Shown here: piece by piece, positions 42,229-51,480 of the stretch | How positions within the stretch are numbered: the first letter of the stretch is position 1 | How the letters are laid out: each line of letters opens with the position of its first letter | Assembly (NCBI GenBank): GCA_034180465.1 | Contig: JAXFOH010000007.1 | Location: 1 to 54,612 of the forward strand | Origin: CAKUIA01 sp034180465 | Lineage (GTDB): Bacteria > Verrucomicrobiota > Verrucomicrobiia > Opitutales > Intestinicryptomonadaceae | Length of the DNA stretch: 54,612 nt | Direction of reading: 5' to 3' | Notes under the pieces: generated by a model | Told to the model about the DNA's origin: nothing | Seen by the model: only the letters and a program-made list of their open reading frames with translations | The model's database searches: none | Made by a program: the position numbers and the translations under genes

Positions 42229-45200
42229 TTACGAGTTTTCCTCTGTTTTTTCGGCTTCGGGTTGCTCGGTTTGGAAGTTTTCTTCTTCGTCGACCAACGG
42301 CGTTACCGTAAGTTTGCGATAGGCCTGCAAGCCCGTACCTGCGGGTATGAGATTGCCCATTATCACGTTTTCCTTGAAACCTTCAAGTTTATCTACCTTG
42401 CCCAATGTGGCGGCTTCGGTCAATACTCTTGTTGTTTCCTGGAAAGATGCCGCACTTATAAAGCTTTCGGTTTCGAGGCTGGCCTTTGTTATACCGAGCA
42501 ATACCGGTTCGCCTTCGGCGGGTTGACCGCCCGCATCTTCAATTCTGGCGTTTTCCGTTTCAAACTCGTATTTGTCGACCTGTTGCCCCCAGAAATAATC
42601 CGAGTCGCCCGGATCGGTTACCCTTACCTTGCGCAACATTCTTGAAATTATTACCTCTATGTGCTTGTCGTTAATTGTAACACCCTGCTTGCGGTAAACC
42701 TTTTGGATTTCCCTGAGCAAGTGTTCCTGTACGGCGACAGGCCCCATAATTTCGAGGATTTCGTTCGGGTCGGGACTGCCTTCGGTAAGGAACTGACCTT
42801 TCACAACCTTGTCGTCGGCTTGAACAATAATGTTCTTGCTGTGCGGGATAAGGTGTTCCTCTATAATGGGCTTGCCCGACTTGTCTTTCTTTTCCGATTC
42901 GATAATTATTACCTTCTTGCCGCGGCGCGCATTGCCGAATCGTACAATGCCTTCCATCCTTGCCATTTCGGCGGCTTCCTTGGGACGACGCGCTTCGAAC
43001 AACTCGGCAACTCTGGGCAAACCGCCCGTAATGTCCTGTGTCTTTGCAGCCTGACGCGGTGTTTTTGCAAGCATTACACCGGGGCGAATTTGCGTGCCTT
43101 CGCTTACTACAACCTGAGCCCCCGTGGGAACTGCAAACGAGGTTATGGGCTTGTCGGACTTGTCGAGAATTACTATTCTCGGGTTTAGGTCTTCCTTGTG
43201 GTCTATAACCGTTGTGGTAATTCTGTTCGAAGAAGAGTCTAGCGAGCGGCTTACCGTTACGCCTTCAATCATATCTTCGAATGCAATCTTACCGCCCTTG
43301 TCTGCCAAAATAGGCGTGCTGTGTTGGTCCCACTGGGCAAGTGTTTCGCCCTTTTCGATAATGTCGCCGTCGCTCTTTGTAAGAATAGAGCCTGCAACTA
43401 TATTGTATTCTTCAAGAACGTTGTCTGCGTCGTTTTCGTCTACAATCGAGATTTTACCCGTCTTGTTCAAAACAACGTGCAGGCCTTCTTTAATGTCTAC
43501 AATGTTAAGGTTTTCAAATTTTAATTTACCGCGAACTTTAACCACAATTTCGGGCATTTTGGTAGAAGCCGAAGCAATACCGCCAACGTGGAAAGTTCTC
43601 ATTGTAAGCTGAGTACCAGGTTCGCCGATGGACTGCGCCGCTATAATACCAACAGCCGTGCCCTTTTCTACCAACTTTTGGGTAGACGGGTCTACGCCGT
43701 ATGCCTTTGCGGGAATTGCATTGCGCTTTAAGTGTGTAAGCGGGCTCATTACCTTTACCTTTTCAACACCGCTGTTTACAATCTTGTTTGCCATGTCTTC
43801 GGTAATCAATTCGCCGGCTTTTGCCAAGATTTCGTCGGGTTTGAAGGGATTGACAACGTCTACCGCAGCGCATCTGCCTATGATACGGTCGATAAGCGGA
43901 ACGATTTCGTCGTCGCCGTCGTAAATTGCTTCTTTAGTTATGCCAATGCCCGTATTTTGCACATCGTCGTCGGTAATAATTACGTCCATTGCAACGTCGC
44001 AAAGCTTACGGGTCATATAGCCGGCGTCCGCCGTCTTAAGAGCGGTATCTGCCAAACCTTTACGCGCACCGTGCGAAGAAATAAAGTATTCCAAAACGCT
44101 CAAACCTTCACGGAAGCACGAAAGAATAGGTCTTTCGATAATTTCGCCGTTGGGCTTAGCCATAAGACCACGAGCACCGCAAAGCTGACGAACCTGCGCT
44201 TTATTACCTCTAGCACCAGAATCCATCAAAACGTAAACAGGGTTTATGTATTGGCGGCCGTTAACCTTTTCGTGCGGTCTCGACAAGTTGGCAAATGCAG
44301 CCTTACCGATATCGTCGGAAGCAACATTCCAAATATCCTTAACCTTTTGCGAACGTTCGCCCTTTGTAATTTTACCCTTTAAGTATTCCTTTTCGATATT
44401 GTCTATTTCGGCGCGGGCTTTCTTTATTATTGTGGGCTTTTCGGGCGGCATATCCATGTCGCCGATACCGATAGAAATACCGGCTTCTGTAGAAGTTCTA
44501 AAGCCCAATGCTTTCAAAGCGTCTAGGTACTTCGAAGAGTCGCGCTTGCCCTTAATCTTAAATGTATTCAGAATCAAGTCGCCCAATTTGCCTTTGGGAA
44601 CGCAGAAGTTTATAAAGCCCAATTCTGCCGGCCAAATTCTGGAGAACAATACGCGGCCAACCGTTGTGCGGATAATTTTTTGGTCTTTCTTGCCGTAGAT
44701 TGTATCTTTGCCGTAATCGGGGTTTACATAGTCAATCCAGTCGTGCCAATGAACCATACCCTCGGAATGGGCATATTCCACTTCGTGATCGCTCGAAAAC
44801 AGGCAAACGTGCTCGCCCTTTGCGGGTTTCCAAGAGGGTTCGTAGGTGATGTAGTAGGCACCCAAAACGATATCCTGCGAAGGCGTTAAGATAGGCTTGC
44901 CAGACGAAGGCGAGAACACGTTGTTGCTTGCCAACATCAAAAGTTTTGCCTCCATAATAGCTTCTAGCGAAAGGGGAACGTGAACCGCCATCTGGTCGCC
45001 GTCGAAGTCGGCATTGTATGCCGCGCAAACCAAGGGGTGCAAACGAATTGCGCTGCCCTCAATAAGCACGGGTTCGAAAGCCTGAATGGAAAGTCTGTGA
45101 AGGGTCGGAGCTCTGTTGAGCATTACGGGGTGCCCTTCGGTTACTTCTTCCAAAATATCCCAAACTTCGGGCGAGCGTTTTTCTATCATCTTGCGCGCCG

Positions 45201-46398
45201 AGCGAACCGTGTGCACAAAGCCCAATTCCTTTAAGCGGCGGATAATGAAAGGTTCGAACAAAGTAAGAGCCATCTTCTTGGGCAAACCGCACTGATACAA
45301 CTTAAGTTCGGGACCGATAACGATAACCGAACGGCCAGAATAGTCCACACGCTTACCCAACAGGTTTTGACGGAAACGGCCTTGCTTGCCCTTAAGCATA
45401 TCGGAAATGCTCTTTAAGGGTCTATTGCCTGCACCCGTTACAGCGCGGCCGTGGCGGCCGTTGTCGAACAGGGCGTCTACCGATTCTTGCAACATTCTCT
45501 TTTCGTTATGAATGATAACGTCGGGGGTCTTCATCGCCATAAGGCTCTTTAGACGGTTGTTGCGGTTAATTACGCGCCTGTACAAGTCGTTTAAGTCGGA
45601 CGTTGCAAACCTGCCGCCTTCCAAGGGAACTAGGGGGCGCAAGTCGGGTGGAATTACGGGCAATACTTTTAGAACCATCCATTCGGGACGCGCATTGCTT
45701 TGTATAAAACCCTGAATAAGTTTTAACCTTTTCGCCAGGCGTTTTTTGATTTGCTTAGAGCGTGTAGAGCGCATTTGCTCTTCAAGTTCGGCGGCCATTT
45801 TGTCGAGATCTATTTCCTCGAGCAATGTGCGGATTGCCTCTGCGCCCATTTCGGCCTTAAAAGAATCGTCGCCAAAGTCGTCTATCGCTTTTTGATAGTC
45901 TTCTTCGGAAAGCAGCTGCATCTTTTTCAGCGAAGTCTGCATAGGATCTATTACTATGTACTTTTCGTAGTAGATTACGCTTTCGAGTGCTTTGGATGTC
46001 ATATCCAAAACCAAACCTAAGCGACTGGGCATACTCTTTAAAAACCAGATGTGCGAAACGGGAACTGCCAATTCTATATGGCCCATTCTTTCGCGGCGAA
46101 CCCTAGATGTTGTAACTTCAACACCGCACCTTTCGCAAACTTGGTCCTTATACCTAATTCGCTTATATTTACCGCAAGCGCATTCGTAGTCGCGCACGGG
46201 TCCGAAAATCTTTTGGCAGAACAAACCGCCCGGTTCGGGCTTGAATGTGCGGTAATTGATTGTTTCGGGATTTTTAACCTCGCCTCTAGACCACGAAATT
46301 ATTGTTTCGGGCGAAGCCAAGGCTATTGAAACGCTGTCGAAGCCGTTTGTATTGTCAAATCCGAGAACTTCTCTTACTTGTTGTTTATTGTCTTCCAT
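42229..46398 (-). CDS. rpoC: RNA polymerase beta-prime subunit
   Basis: A 1389-residue catalytic subunit. The first zinc finger is intact (YECACGKYKRIRYKDQVCERCG, given in parts: ECACGKYK and VCERCGVEV at about 72-95). The active-site NADFDGDQMAVH holds the three magnesium aspartates. IIAAQSIGEPGTQLTMRTFH and the trigger-loop region are normal. The second zinc site of bacterial beta-prime is lost: TEDDC is TDDDV, and the SCDT/GVCAHCYG part reads PLTHLKRNAIPAKAYG, so all four cysteines are absent. AAGGA precedes the ATG by about nine bases. It follows rpoB with a 29-base gap. Confidence 0.98.
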   Translation of the reverse strand: MEDNKQQVREVLGFDNTNGFDSVSIALASPETIISWSRGEVKNPETINYRTFKPEPGGLFCQKIFGPVRDYECACGKYKRIRYKDQVCERCGVEVTTSRVRRERMGHIELAVPVSHIWFLKSMPSRLGLVLDMTSKALESVIYYEKYIVIDPMQTSLKKMQLLSEEDYQKAIDDFGDDSFKAEMGAEAIRTLLEEIDLDKMAAELEEQMRSTRSKQIKKRLAKRLKLIQGFIQSNARPEWMVLKVLPVIPPDLRPLVPLEGGRFATSDLNDLYRRVINRNNRLKSLMAMKTPDVIIHNEKRMLQESVDALFDNGRHGRAVTGAGNRPLKSISDMLKGKQGRFRQNLLGKRVDYSGRSVIVIGPELKLYQCGLPKKMALTLFEPFIIRRLKELGFVHTVRSARKMIEKRSPEVWDILEEVTEGHPVMLNRAPTLHRLSIQAFEPVLIEGSAIRLHPLVCAAYNADFDGDQMAVHVPLSLEAIMEAKLLMLASNNVFSPSSGKPILTPSQDIVLGAYYITYEPSWKPAKGEHVCLFSSDHEVEYAHSEGMVHWHDWIDYVNPDYGKDTIYGKKDQKIIRTTVGRVLFSRIWPAELGFINFCVPKGKLGDLILNTFKIKGKRDSSKYLDALKALGFRTSTEAGISIGIGDMDMPPEKPTIIKKARAEIDNIEKEYLKGKITKGERSQKVKDIWNVASDDIGKAAFANLSRPHEKVNGRQYINPVYVLMDSGARGNKAQVRQLCGARGLMAKPNGEIIERPILSCFREGLSVLEYFISSHGARKGLADTALKTADAGYMTRKLCDVAMDVIITDDDVQNTGIGITKEAIYDGDDEIVPLIDRIIGRCAAVDVVNPFKPDEILAKAGELITEDMANKIVNSGVEKVKVMSPLTHLKRNAIPAKAYGVDPSTQKLVEKGTAVGIIAAQSIGEPGTQLTMRTFHVGGIASASTKMPEIVVKVRGKLKFENLNIVDIKEGLHVVLNKTGKISIVDENDADNVLEEYNIVAGSILTKSDGDIIEKGETLAQWDQHSTPILADKGGKIAFEDMIEGVTVSRSLDSSSNRITTTVIDHKEDLNPRIVILDKSDKPITSFAVPTGAQVVVSEGTQIRPGVMLAKTPRQAAKTQDITGGLPRVAELFEARRPKEAAEMARMEGIVRFGNARRGKKVIIIESEKKDKSGKPIIEEHLIPHSKNIIVQADDKVVKGQFLTEGSPDPNEILEIMGPVAVQEHLLREIQKVYRKQGVTINDKHIEVIISRMLRKVRVTDPGDSDYFWGQQVDKYEFETENARIEDAGGQPAEGEPVLLGITKASLETESFISAASFQETTRVLTEAATLGKVDKLEGFKENVIMGNLIPAGTGLQAYRKLTVTPLVDEEENFQTEQPEAEKTEENS

Positions 46399-46427
46399 CG
46401 GAAAATTCCTTTTTGTATGCTGTTAGC

Positions 46428-49400
46428 CTATTCTTCGGTAGCGTCGCTGCTGTTAACTTTAACGTTCAAGCACAAGCTTTGCATTTCCTTCATCAAAACA
46501 TTGAAAGATTGCGGAACGCCGGCCTGCAGCGAATTGTCGCCCTTAACAAGCTGTTCGTAAATCTTGGTTCTGCCCTGAACGTCGTCGCTCTTTACAGTAA
46601 GCAATTCCTGCAAAGTATAGGCGGCACCGTACGCTTCGAGAGCCCAAACTTCCATTTCGCCGAATCTCTGTCCGCTGTATTGGGCTTTGCCGCCCAAAGG
46701 TTGCTGGGTAATAAGGCTGTAGGGACCTACCGCACGAGCGTGAATCTTGTCGGCAACCAAGTGGTTTAGCTTCATCATATAGATGTAGCCAACAACAACA
46801 TCCTGGTCCATATAGTCGCCCGTAAGGCCGTCTATCAGGCGGCATTTGCCGCTTGCGGGGAAGTCAGATTTAACGAGGTAGTCGCGTATGTCATGTTCGC
46901 TAATACCATCGAAAATGGGGGTTGCAACCTTAAAGCCAAGCTTTTTGCAAGCCCAACCTAAGTGGGTTTCCAAAACCTGACCTACGTTCATTCGGCTGGG
47001 AACGCCCATGGGGTTTAGACAGATTTCTACGGGAGTGCCGTCTTCCATATAGGGCATATCCTCTTCTGGAACTATGCGGGCAACAATACCTTTGTTGCCG
47101 TGGCGGCCTGCCATCTTGTCGCCAACTTGAATCTTGCGCTTGGCGGCAATGTAAATCTTAACATTCTTGATTGTGCTTTGGGCTTCGCCTTCGCCGCTTT
47201 CGAGAATGTCTTTCTTGCGCGCGGTTTCGTTCTCAACTTCAGCAAATTTAGGCTGATAGCTGTCGATTATTTCCATAATCTTGTTGCGAACCGGCGAGGG
47301 GTCTATCTCTATATTCTTCGAGATTGCCGACAATCTGCGCAAAAGTGTTTTTGTGATTTTGCGGTTTGCGGGAATTATAACTTCCTTAGTTTCGCTGTTG
47401 CGAACGTCCAAAGGAATCTTTTCGCCCAAAAGTACGTTCGACAAAGCTTCGGTTAGTTCGTCCTTCAGCTTGTCGAGCTGGGCTTTAGACTCTTCGTTGA
47501 TTTTGCGAATCTGACGCTTTGTATCGCTGGGGCTTAATTTTTCGGTTTCCTTATCGACGCGGGTAGAAACCTTAACGTCCATAATGATACCTTCCGTGCC
47601 CGAGGGAACTTTAAGCGAAGTGTCTTTAACGTCGGCTGCCTTTTCGCCAAATATAGCCCTAAGCAATTTTTCTTCAGGAGCCAATTCGGTTTCGCTTTTG
47701 GGGGTAATTTTACCCACCAAAATGTCGCCTGCTTTAACTTCGGCACCAACCCTGATTACGCCGTTACGGTCGAGGTTCTTGAGAGCTTCGTCGCCAACGT
47801 TGGGAATATCTCTGGTAATTTCCTCGGGCCCGAGCTTTGTGTCTCTTGCGGTAGCTTCAAACACTTCAATGTGAATCGAAGTAAACACATCGTTTTTAAT
47901 CAGCTTTTCCGACAACAAAATAGCGTCTTCAAAGTTGTAGCCGTTCCAAGGCATGAATGCAACCAAAACGTTTTTACCCAAAGCCAATTCGCCGCCCTGG
48001 GTGCTTGCGCCGTCGGCAAGCAGGTCGCCCTTCTTTACAAGTGCGCCCTTCTTTACAACGGGCTTTTGGTTAAAGCATGTTGCGTTGTTCGAGCGAATGA
48101 ACTTGCGTAAATTGTATACATATACCCCCTTGTCGGCATCGGTCTTGTATGCACCGTCCACCTTCTTGGGCATTTGTCCGTCGGGAGTAACGATAATGCG
48201 AGTTGCGTCTACGCTGGCAACCTTGCCCGCCGATTCCGAAAGAACAACCGTTCTAGAATCGCGCGCAACTGCGCCCTCTATGCCAGTTCCGACAAAGGGA
48301 GACTCTGTCGTCAACAAAGGCACGCCCTGACGTTGCATGTTTGAACCCATCAAAGCACGGTTTGCGTCGTCGTGTTCCAAGAAGGGAATAAGACCCGTTG
48401 CAACCGAAACCAACTGCTTGGGGCTTACGTCCATATAGTCTATGTCTTCGGGAAGGGCTTCGTAGATTTCGTCGCGCTTTCTTACAACGCATTTGCCGAC
48501 CAACTTTCCGTCTTTTACTTCGGAATTTGCCTGGGCAATAATTTTGCCTTCTTCTTGGTCGGCTGTTAAATATACTATTTTGCCTGTTACTTTGCCCTTA
48601 ACGATTTCTCTGTAGGGAGTTTCAATAAAGCCGAATTCGTTAATTTTAGCATAGCTTGCCAACGAGTTGATCAACCCGATATTCGGACCTTCAGGCGTTT
48701 CAATCGGACAAATTCTGCCGTAGTGCGAATAATGAACGTCTCGAACTTCGAAGCCCGCTCTTTCGCGGCTCAAACCGCCCTGCCCCAAAGCCGAAAGCCT
48801 TCTTTTGTGGGTGAGTTCGGAAAGGGGATTGATTTGGTCCATAAACTGCGACAACTGGTTGCGTGCAAAGAATTCGCGAACCATTGCAGTCATAGACTTC
48901 GAGTTCATCAATTTGCCGGGGGTTAGGGCTTCGGTGTTTTGTTCCGAGGCACTCATGTGCTCTCTAACCTGCTTTTCAGTGCGGGCCAAGCCCATCCTGC
49001 ACTGGTTTGCCAAAAGCTCGCCAACTGTACGTATACGACGGCTGCCCAAGTGGTCTATATCGTCTATATAGCCTTCGCCCTTGCGCAATTTCGAAAGGTA
49101 TTTTGTGCCTTCTACAATGTCTTCTATTGTAATAACTCTTGTCTCGAGCGGAGTTTTAAGACCCAATTTCTGGTTAATCTTAAAACGGCCAACCCTGCCT
49201 AAGTCGTAGCGTTTTGGGTCTTGCAAAGTACGGCGCAACAAAGCGCGCGCGTTTGCTACATTTACGGGTTCACCCGGGCGCAACTGCTTGTAAATTGTCT
49301 TTAAGGCCTCCTCTTCGTTCTTTGCAGGGTCTTTCTTGATAGCCCTTACAATTACGCCGTCGTCTACAGTGGTGTCTATTACCTTAAATTCTGTGATGCC

Positions 49401-50204
49401 CGCCTTTTTAAAGTCCATGATGGCGGTTTTTGTAAGTGTTTCGTATTGTTTAAGCAAAACCTTGCCCTTGCCCTGACTGTCGGGGTCGGTTACCGCTTCG
49501 GCCAAAACGTAGTTGGAAACATTTTCCATCTTTTCGGCCTTCCTTGTGGTCATATCCTGAACATCGTAGAACAGCTCAATGATTTCGCCGTTCGAGCTTT
49601 TGCCCATTGCACGCAACAAAGTTGTTATCAAAAACTTTCTACGGCGGCGGCGGCGGTCTATATAAACGTATAACAAGTCGTTTTGGTCGAACTGAACTTC
49701 AACCCAAGTACCCCTGTCGGGTATCAATCTGAAGGAAAACAGTGTTTTGCCCGAAGAGTGCAAAGCTTCCTCGTAGCATATGCCGGGGCTACGGTGCAAC
49801 TGGCTTACAACAACGCGTTCTGCGCCGTTTACAATAAACGACCCGCGCGATGTCATCATATTAAGTTCCCCCATGTAAAGCTCTTCGTCGCGCGTATTGT
49901 CGCCTTCTGTCAACCTCAAAGTAAGATACAAAGAAACCGAATAGGTAAGGCCTTCCTTAATGCATTCGTCTTCCGAGTGTTTTGGGCCGTCGAAACGGTA
50001 GGAAACGTACTCTAATTTAATCTTTTCGTCATAGCTTGTTATGGGGAATATTTCGCTAAATACCGCATGAAGCCCCACCAATGCCCTCTTATTGGGCGCA
50101 ACGTCTTTCTGCAAAAATTCCGCATAGGAATTCAGCTGGTTTTCAATAAGGTTAGGCAACCCTATTACCTCTTGCAACTTACCAAAGTTTCTTCGCTCTG
50201 ACAT
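46428..50204 (-). CDS. rpoB: RNA polymerase beta subunit
   Basis: A 1258-residue subunit with all main landmarks: SRGSFIVNGAERVVVSQLHRSPG, the rifampicin pocket LSQFMDQINPLSELTHKRR, ICPIETPEGPNIGLINSLA, GKNVLVAFMPWNGYNFEDAI, GDKMAGRHGNKGIVA and the C-terminal KAQYSGQRFGEMEVWALEAYGA. In the rifampicin cluster the residue matching E. coli N518 is Ile and that matching P535 is Gln; the key H526 and S531 equivalents are kept. The ATG at 50204 has no SD. An attenuator-like hairpin lies upstream in the rplL-rpoB gap. Confidence 0.98.
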   Translation of the reverse strand: MSERRNFGKLQEVIGLPNLIENQLNSYAEFLQKDVAPNKRALVGLHAVFSEIFPITSYDEKIKLEYVSYRFDGPKHSEDECIKEGLTYSVSLYLTLRLTEGDNTRDEELYMGELNMMTSRGSFIVNGAERVVVSQLHRSPGICYEEALHSSGKTLFSFRLIPDRGTWVEVQFDQNDLLYVYIDRRRRRRKFLITTLLRAMGKSSNGEIIELFYDVQDMTTRKAEKMENVSNYVLAEAVTDPDSQGKGKVLLKQYETLTKTAIMDFKKAGITEFKVIDTTVDDGVIVRAIKKDPAKNEEEALKTIYKQLRPGEPVNVANARALLRRTLQDPKRYDLGRVGRFKINQKLGLKTPLETRVITIEDIVEGTKYLSKLRKGEGYIDDIDHLGSRRIRTVGELLANQCRMGLARTEKQVREHMSASEQNTEALTPGKLMNSKSMTAMVREFFARNQLSQFMDQINPLSELTHKRRLSALGQGGLSRERAGFEVRDVHYSHYGRICPIETPEGPNIGLINSLASYAKINEFGFIETPYREIVKGKVTGKIVYLTADQEEGKIIAQANSEVKDGKLVGKCVVRKRDEIYEALPEDIDYMDVSPKQLVSVATGLIPFLEHDDANRALMGSNMQRQGVPLLTTESPFVGTGIEGAVARDSRTVVLSESAGKVASVDATRIIVTPDGQMPKKVDGAYKTDADKGVYVYNLRKFIRSNNATCFNQKPVVKKGALVKKGDLLADGASTQGGELALGKNVLVAFMPWNGYNFEDAILLSEKLIKNDVFTSIHIEVFEATARDTKLGPEEITRDIPNVGDEALKNLDRNGVIRVGAEVKAGDILVGKITPKSETELAPEEKLLRAIFGEKAADVKDTSLKVPSGTEGIIMDVKVSTRVDKETEKLSPSDTKRQIRKINEESKAQLDKLKDELTEALSNVLLGEKIPLDVRNSETKEVIIPANRKITKTLLRRLSAISKNIEIDPSPVRNKIMEIIDSYQPKFAEVENETARKKDILESGEGEAQSTIKNVKIYIAAKRKIQVGDKMAGRHGNKGIVARIVPEEDMPYMEDGTPVEICLNPMGVPSRMNVGQVLETHLGWACKKLGFKVATPIFDGISEHDIRDYLVKSDFPASGKCRLIDGLTGDYMDQDVVVGYIYMMKLNHLVADKIHARAVGPYSLITQQPLGGKAQYSGQRFGEMEVWALEAYGAAYTLQELLTVKSDDVQGRTKIYEQLVKGDNSLQAGVPQSFNVLMKEMQSLCLNVKVNSSDATEE

Positions 50205-50312
50205 ATATTTATGATTTTGTATGGTGAATTTATTTTACTTGCTCAATTTTTCAACCTGCAAGTCGCTTCGATTTTTCCGCTAAAAAATTTTTTAAATCGC
50301 CGCTATTTTAAT

Positions 50313-50350
50313 AAAAAGGGCAAGCAAAGCCTCTATTTTAGGGGCTTTGC
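50313..50350 (-). terminator. Attenuator-like hairpin between rplL and rpoB
   Basis: A perfect ten-pair stem (50341-50350 with 50324-50333, one G-U) with a seven-base loop; on the minus strand it is followed after six bases by TTTTT (50317-50313). It probably lowers rpoBC expression relative to the ribosomal protein genes, as the rplL-rpoB attenuator does in E. coli. Confidence 0.65.
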
Positions 50351-50389
50351 CTATCCGTAAATCAGCTTAAAAGTTGATAATCAAGTTAA

Positions 50390-50767
50390 TTACTTAATTT
50401 CAACTGTTGCGCCTGCTGCAGTCAATTTCTTTTCGATTTCGGCTGCTTCGTCCTTAGTTACGCCTTCTTTTACAGGCTTGGGAGCGCCGTCAACCAATTC
50501 CTTGGCTTCTTTCAAGCCGAGACCAGTTATGCCGCGAACTTCTTTAATAACTGCAATCTTGTTTGCGCCAGCAGCCTTGAGAACTACTGTGAATTCTGTT
50601 TTTTCTTCAGCTGCGGGAGCTGCGCCGCCTGCTACTGCTACTGCAGCAACGGGAGCCGATGCTGTTACGCCCCATTTTTCTTCGAGTTCTTTTACCAAAG
50701 CAGCTGCTTCGAGAACTGTGAGGCCGCTGAGGAATTCTATTACTTGTTCTTTTGTTACTTCTGCCAT
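50390..50767 (-). CDS. rplL: 50S ribosomal protein L7/L12
   Basis: A 125-residue stalk protein. The N-terminal dimerisation part (EQVIEFLSGLTVLEAAALVKEL), an alanine-rich hinge (APVAAVAVAGGAAPA) and the C-terminal factor-binding domain (TEFTVVLKAAGANKIAVIK and TGLGLKEAKELVDGAPKPVK) are in order. The ATG at 50767 has AAAGGAG upstream at optimal spacing; reading frames extending further upstream are spurious. Multiple copies bind L10 and recruit EF-Tu and EF-G. Confidence 0.97.
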   Translation of the reverse strand: MAEVTKEQVIEFLSGLTVLEAAALVKELEEKWGVTASAPVAAVAVAGGAAPAAEEKTEFTVVLKAAGANKIAVIKEVRGITGLGLKEAKELVDGAPKPVKEGVTKDEAAEIEKKLTAAGATVEIK

Positions 50768-50784
50768 TTTGTTTATCTCCTTTG

Positions 50785-50954
50785 AACGCTTAGTACCCTT
50801 TCGGGCGTTTAAGGAACAATTGCGTTCCCTAAGCTTATTCTTTAGTTGTTTTTTTTGACATTCCCTGGGGCATTTTGCCTTCGGGAAATAAATTTTTGTT
50901 AGATTGTTTTTTGTTTTTAAAGCCTGCAACTTTTAAGTGCAAAAAATTGCAGGC
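50785..50954 (-). promoter_or_regulatory. Structured rplJ-rplL intergenic region
   Basis: The 205-base gap holds several hairpins: GCCTGCAA/TTGCAGGC (50922-50954, right after rplJ), GGAAC/GTTCC (50813-50828), and AACGC/GCGTT (50785-50809) enclosing a CCC-GAAA-GGG stem just before the rplL SD. No T run follows the first, so it is not a standard terminator. It could be a processing site or set L12 output. Confidence 0.5.
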
Positions 50955-50972
50955 GAATTATTGCCGCCGTAA

Positions 50973-51467
50973 TTAGGCCTGGGGAGCTTCTTCTTTTTCG
51001 CTCTTTGCCTTGATTACGTTCAACAAGCCCTGAGGAGCCGCCAACAAGATAGTCGAAAGCAACATCGAGCGGATACCATCGAGGTTGGGAAGCTTGCTGA
51101 GAGCTTCAATTTCGTCTTTGTTCAAAAGCTTCTTGTCGAGCACGCCAACTTTAACATCGGCTCTGTCGTTGCTCTTAAGGAAGTCTACAAGAATCTTTGC
51201 AACTTCTGTGGGCGATTTGCCGCCAGCTACAACACCTGTAGGCCCATTGAGAAATTCCGACATATCGGGCAATTCGCGCGATTTTGCGGCAATTTCGAAA
51301 ATGGTGTTCTTTACAATGTGAAACTGTGCGCCCTTTTCGGCCAACTGTTTGCGCAAGTCGCTTGCTGCTGCAACCGTTACGCCTGTAAAGTTCATCAAGA
51401 ACACATAGTCGGAGTCGGCAATGTGGGCAACGGCTTCATCTATAAGGTATTTCTTTTCCGGTCTCAT
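50973..51467 (-). CDS. rplJ: 50S ribosomal protein L10
   Basis: A 164-residue L10, the base of the L12 stalk. It starts RPEKKYLIDEAVAHIADSDYVF and has NFTGVTVAAASDLRKQL, FHIVKNTI and GPTGVVAGG; the C-terminal helix that binds L12 dimers (about 130-164) is acidic and alanine rich. GGAG overlaps the rplA stop codon region, ten bases ahead of the ATG. The short 13-base gap to rplA leaves no room for an autoregulatory L10 leader in front of it. Confidence 0.96.
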   Translation of the reverse strand: MRPEKKYLIDEAVAHIADSDYVFLMNFTGVTVAAASDLRKQLAEKGAQFHIVKNTIFEIAAKSRELPDMSEFLNGPTGVVAGGKSPTEVAKILVDFLKSNDRADVKVGVLDKKLLNKDEIEALSKLPNLDGIRSMLLSTILLAAPQGLLNVIKAKSEKEEAPQA

Positions 51468-51480
51468 TTGTGTAAAACTC

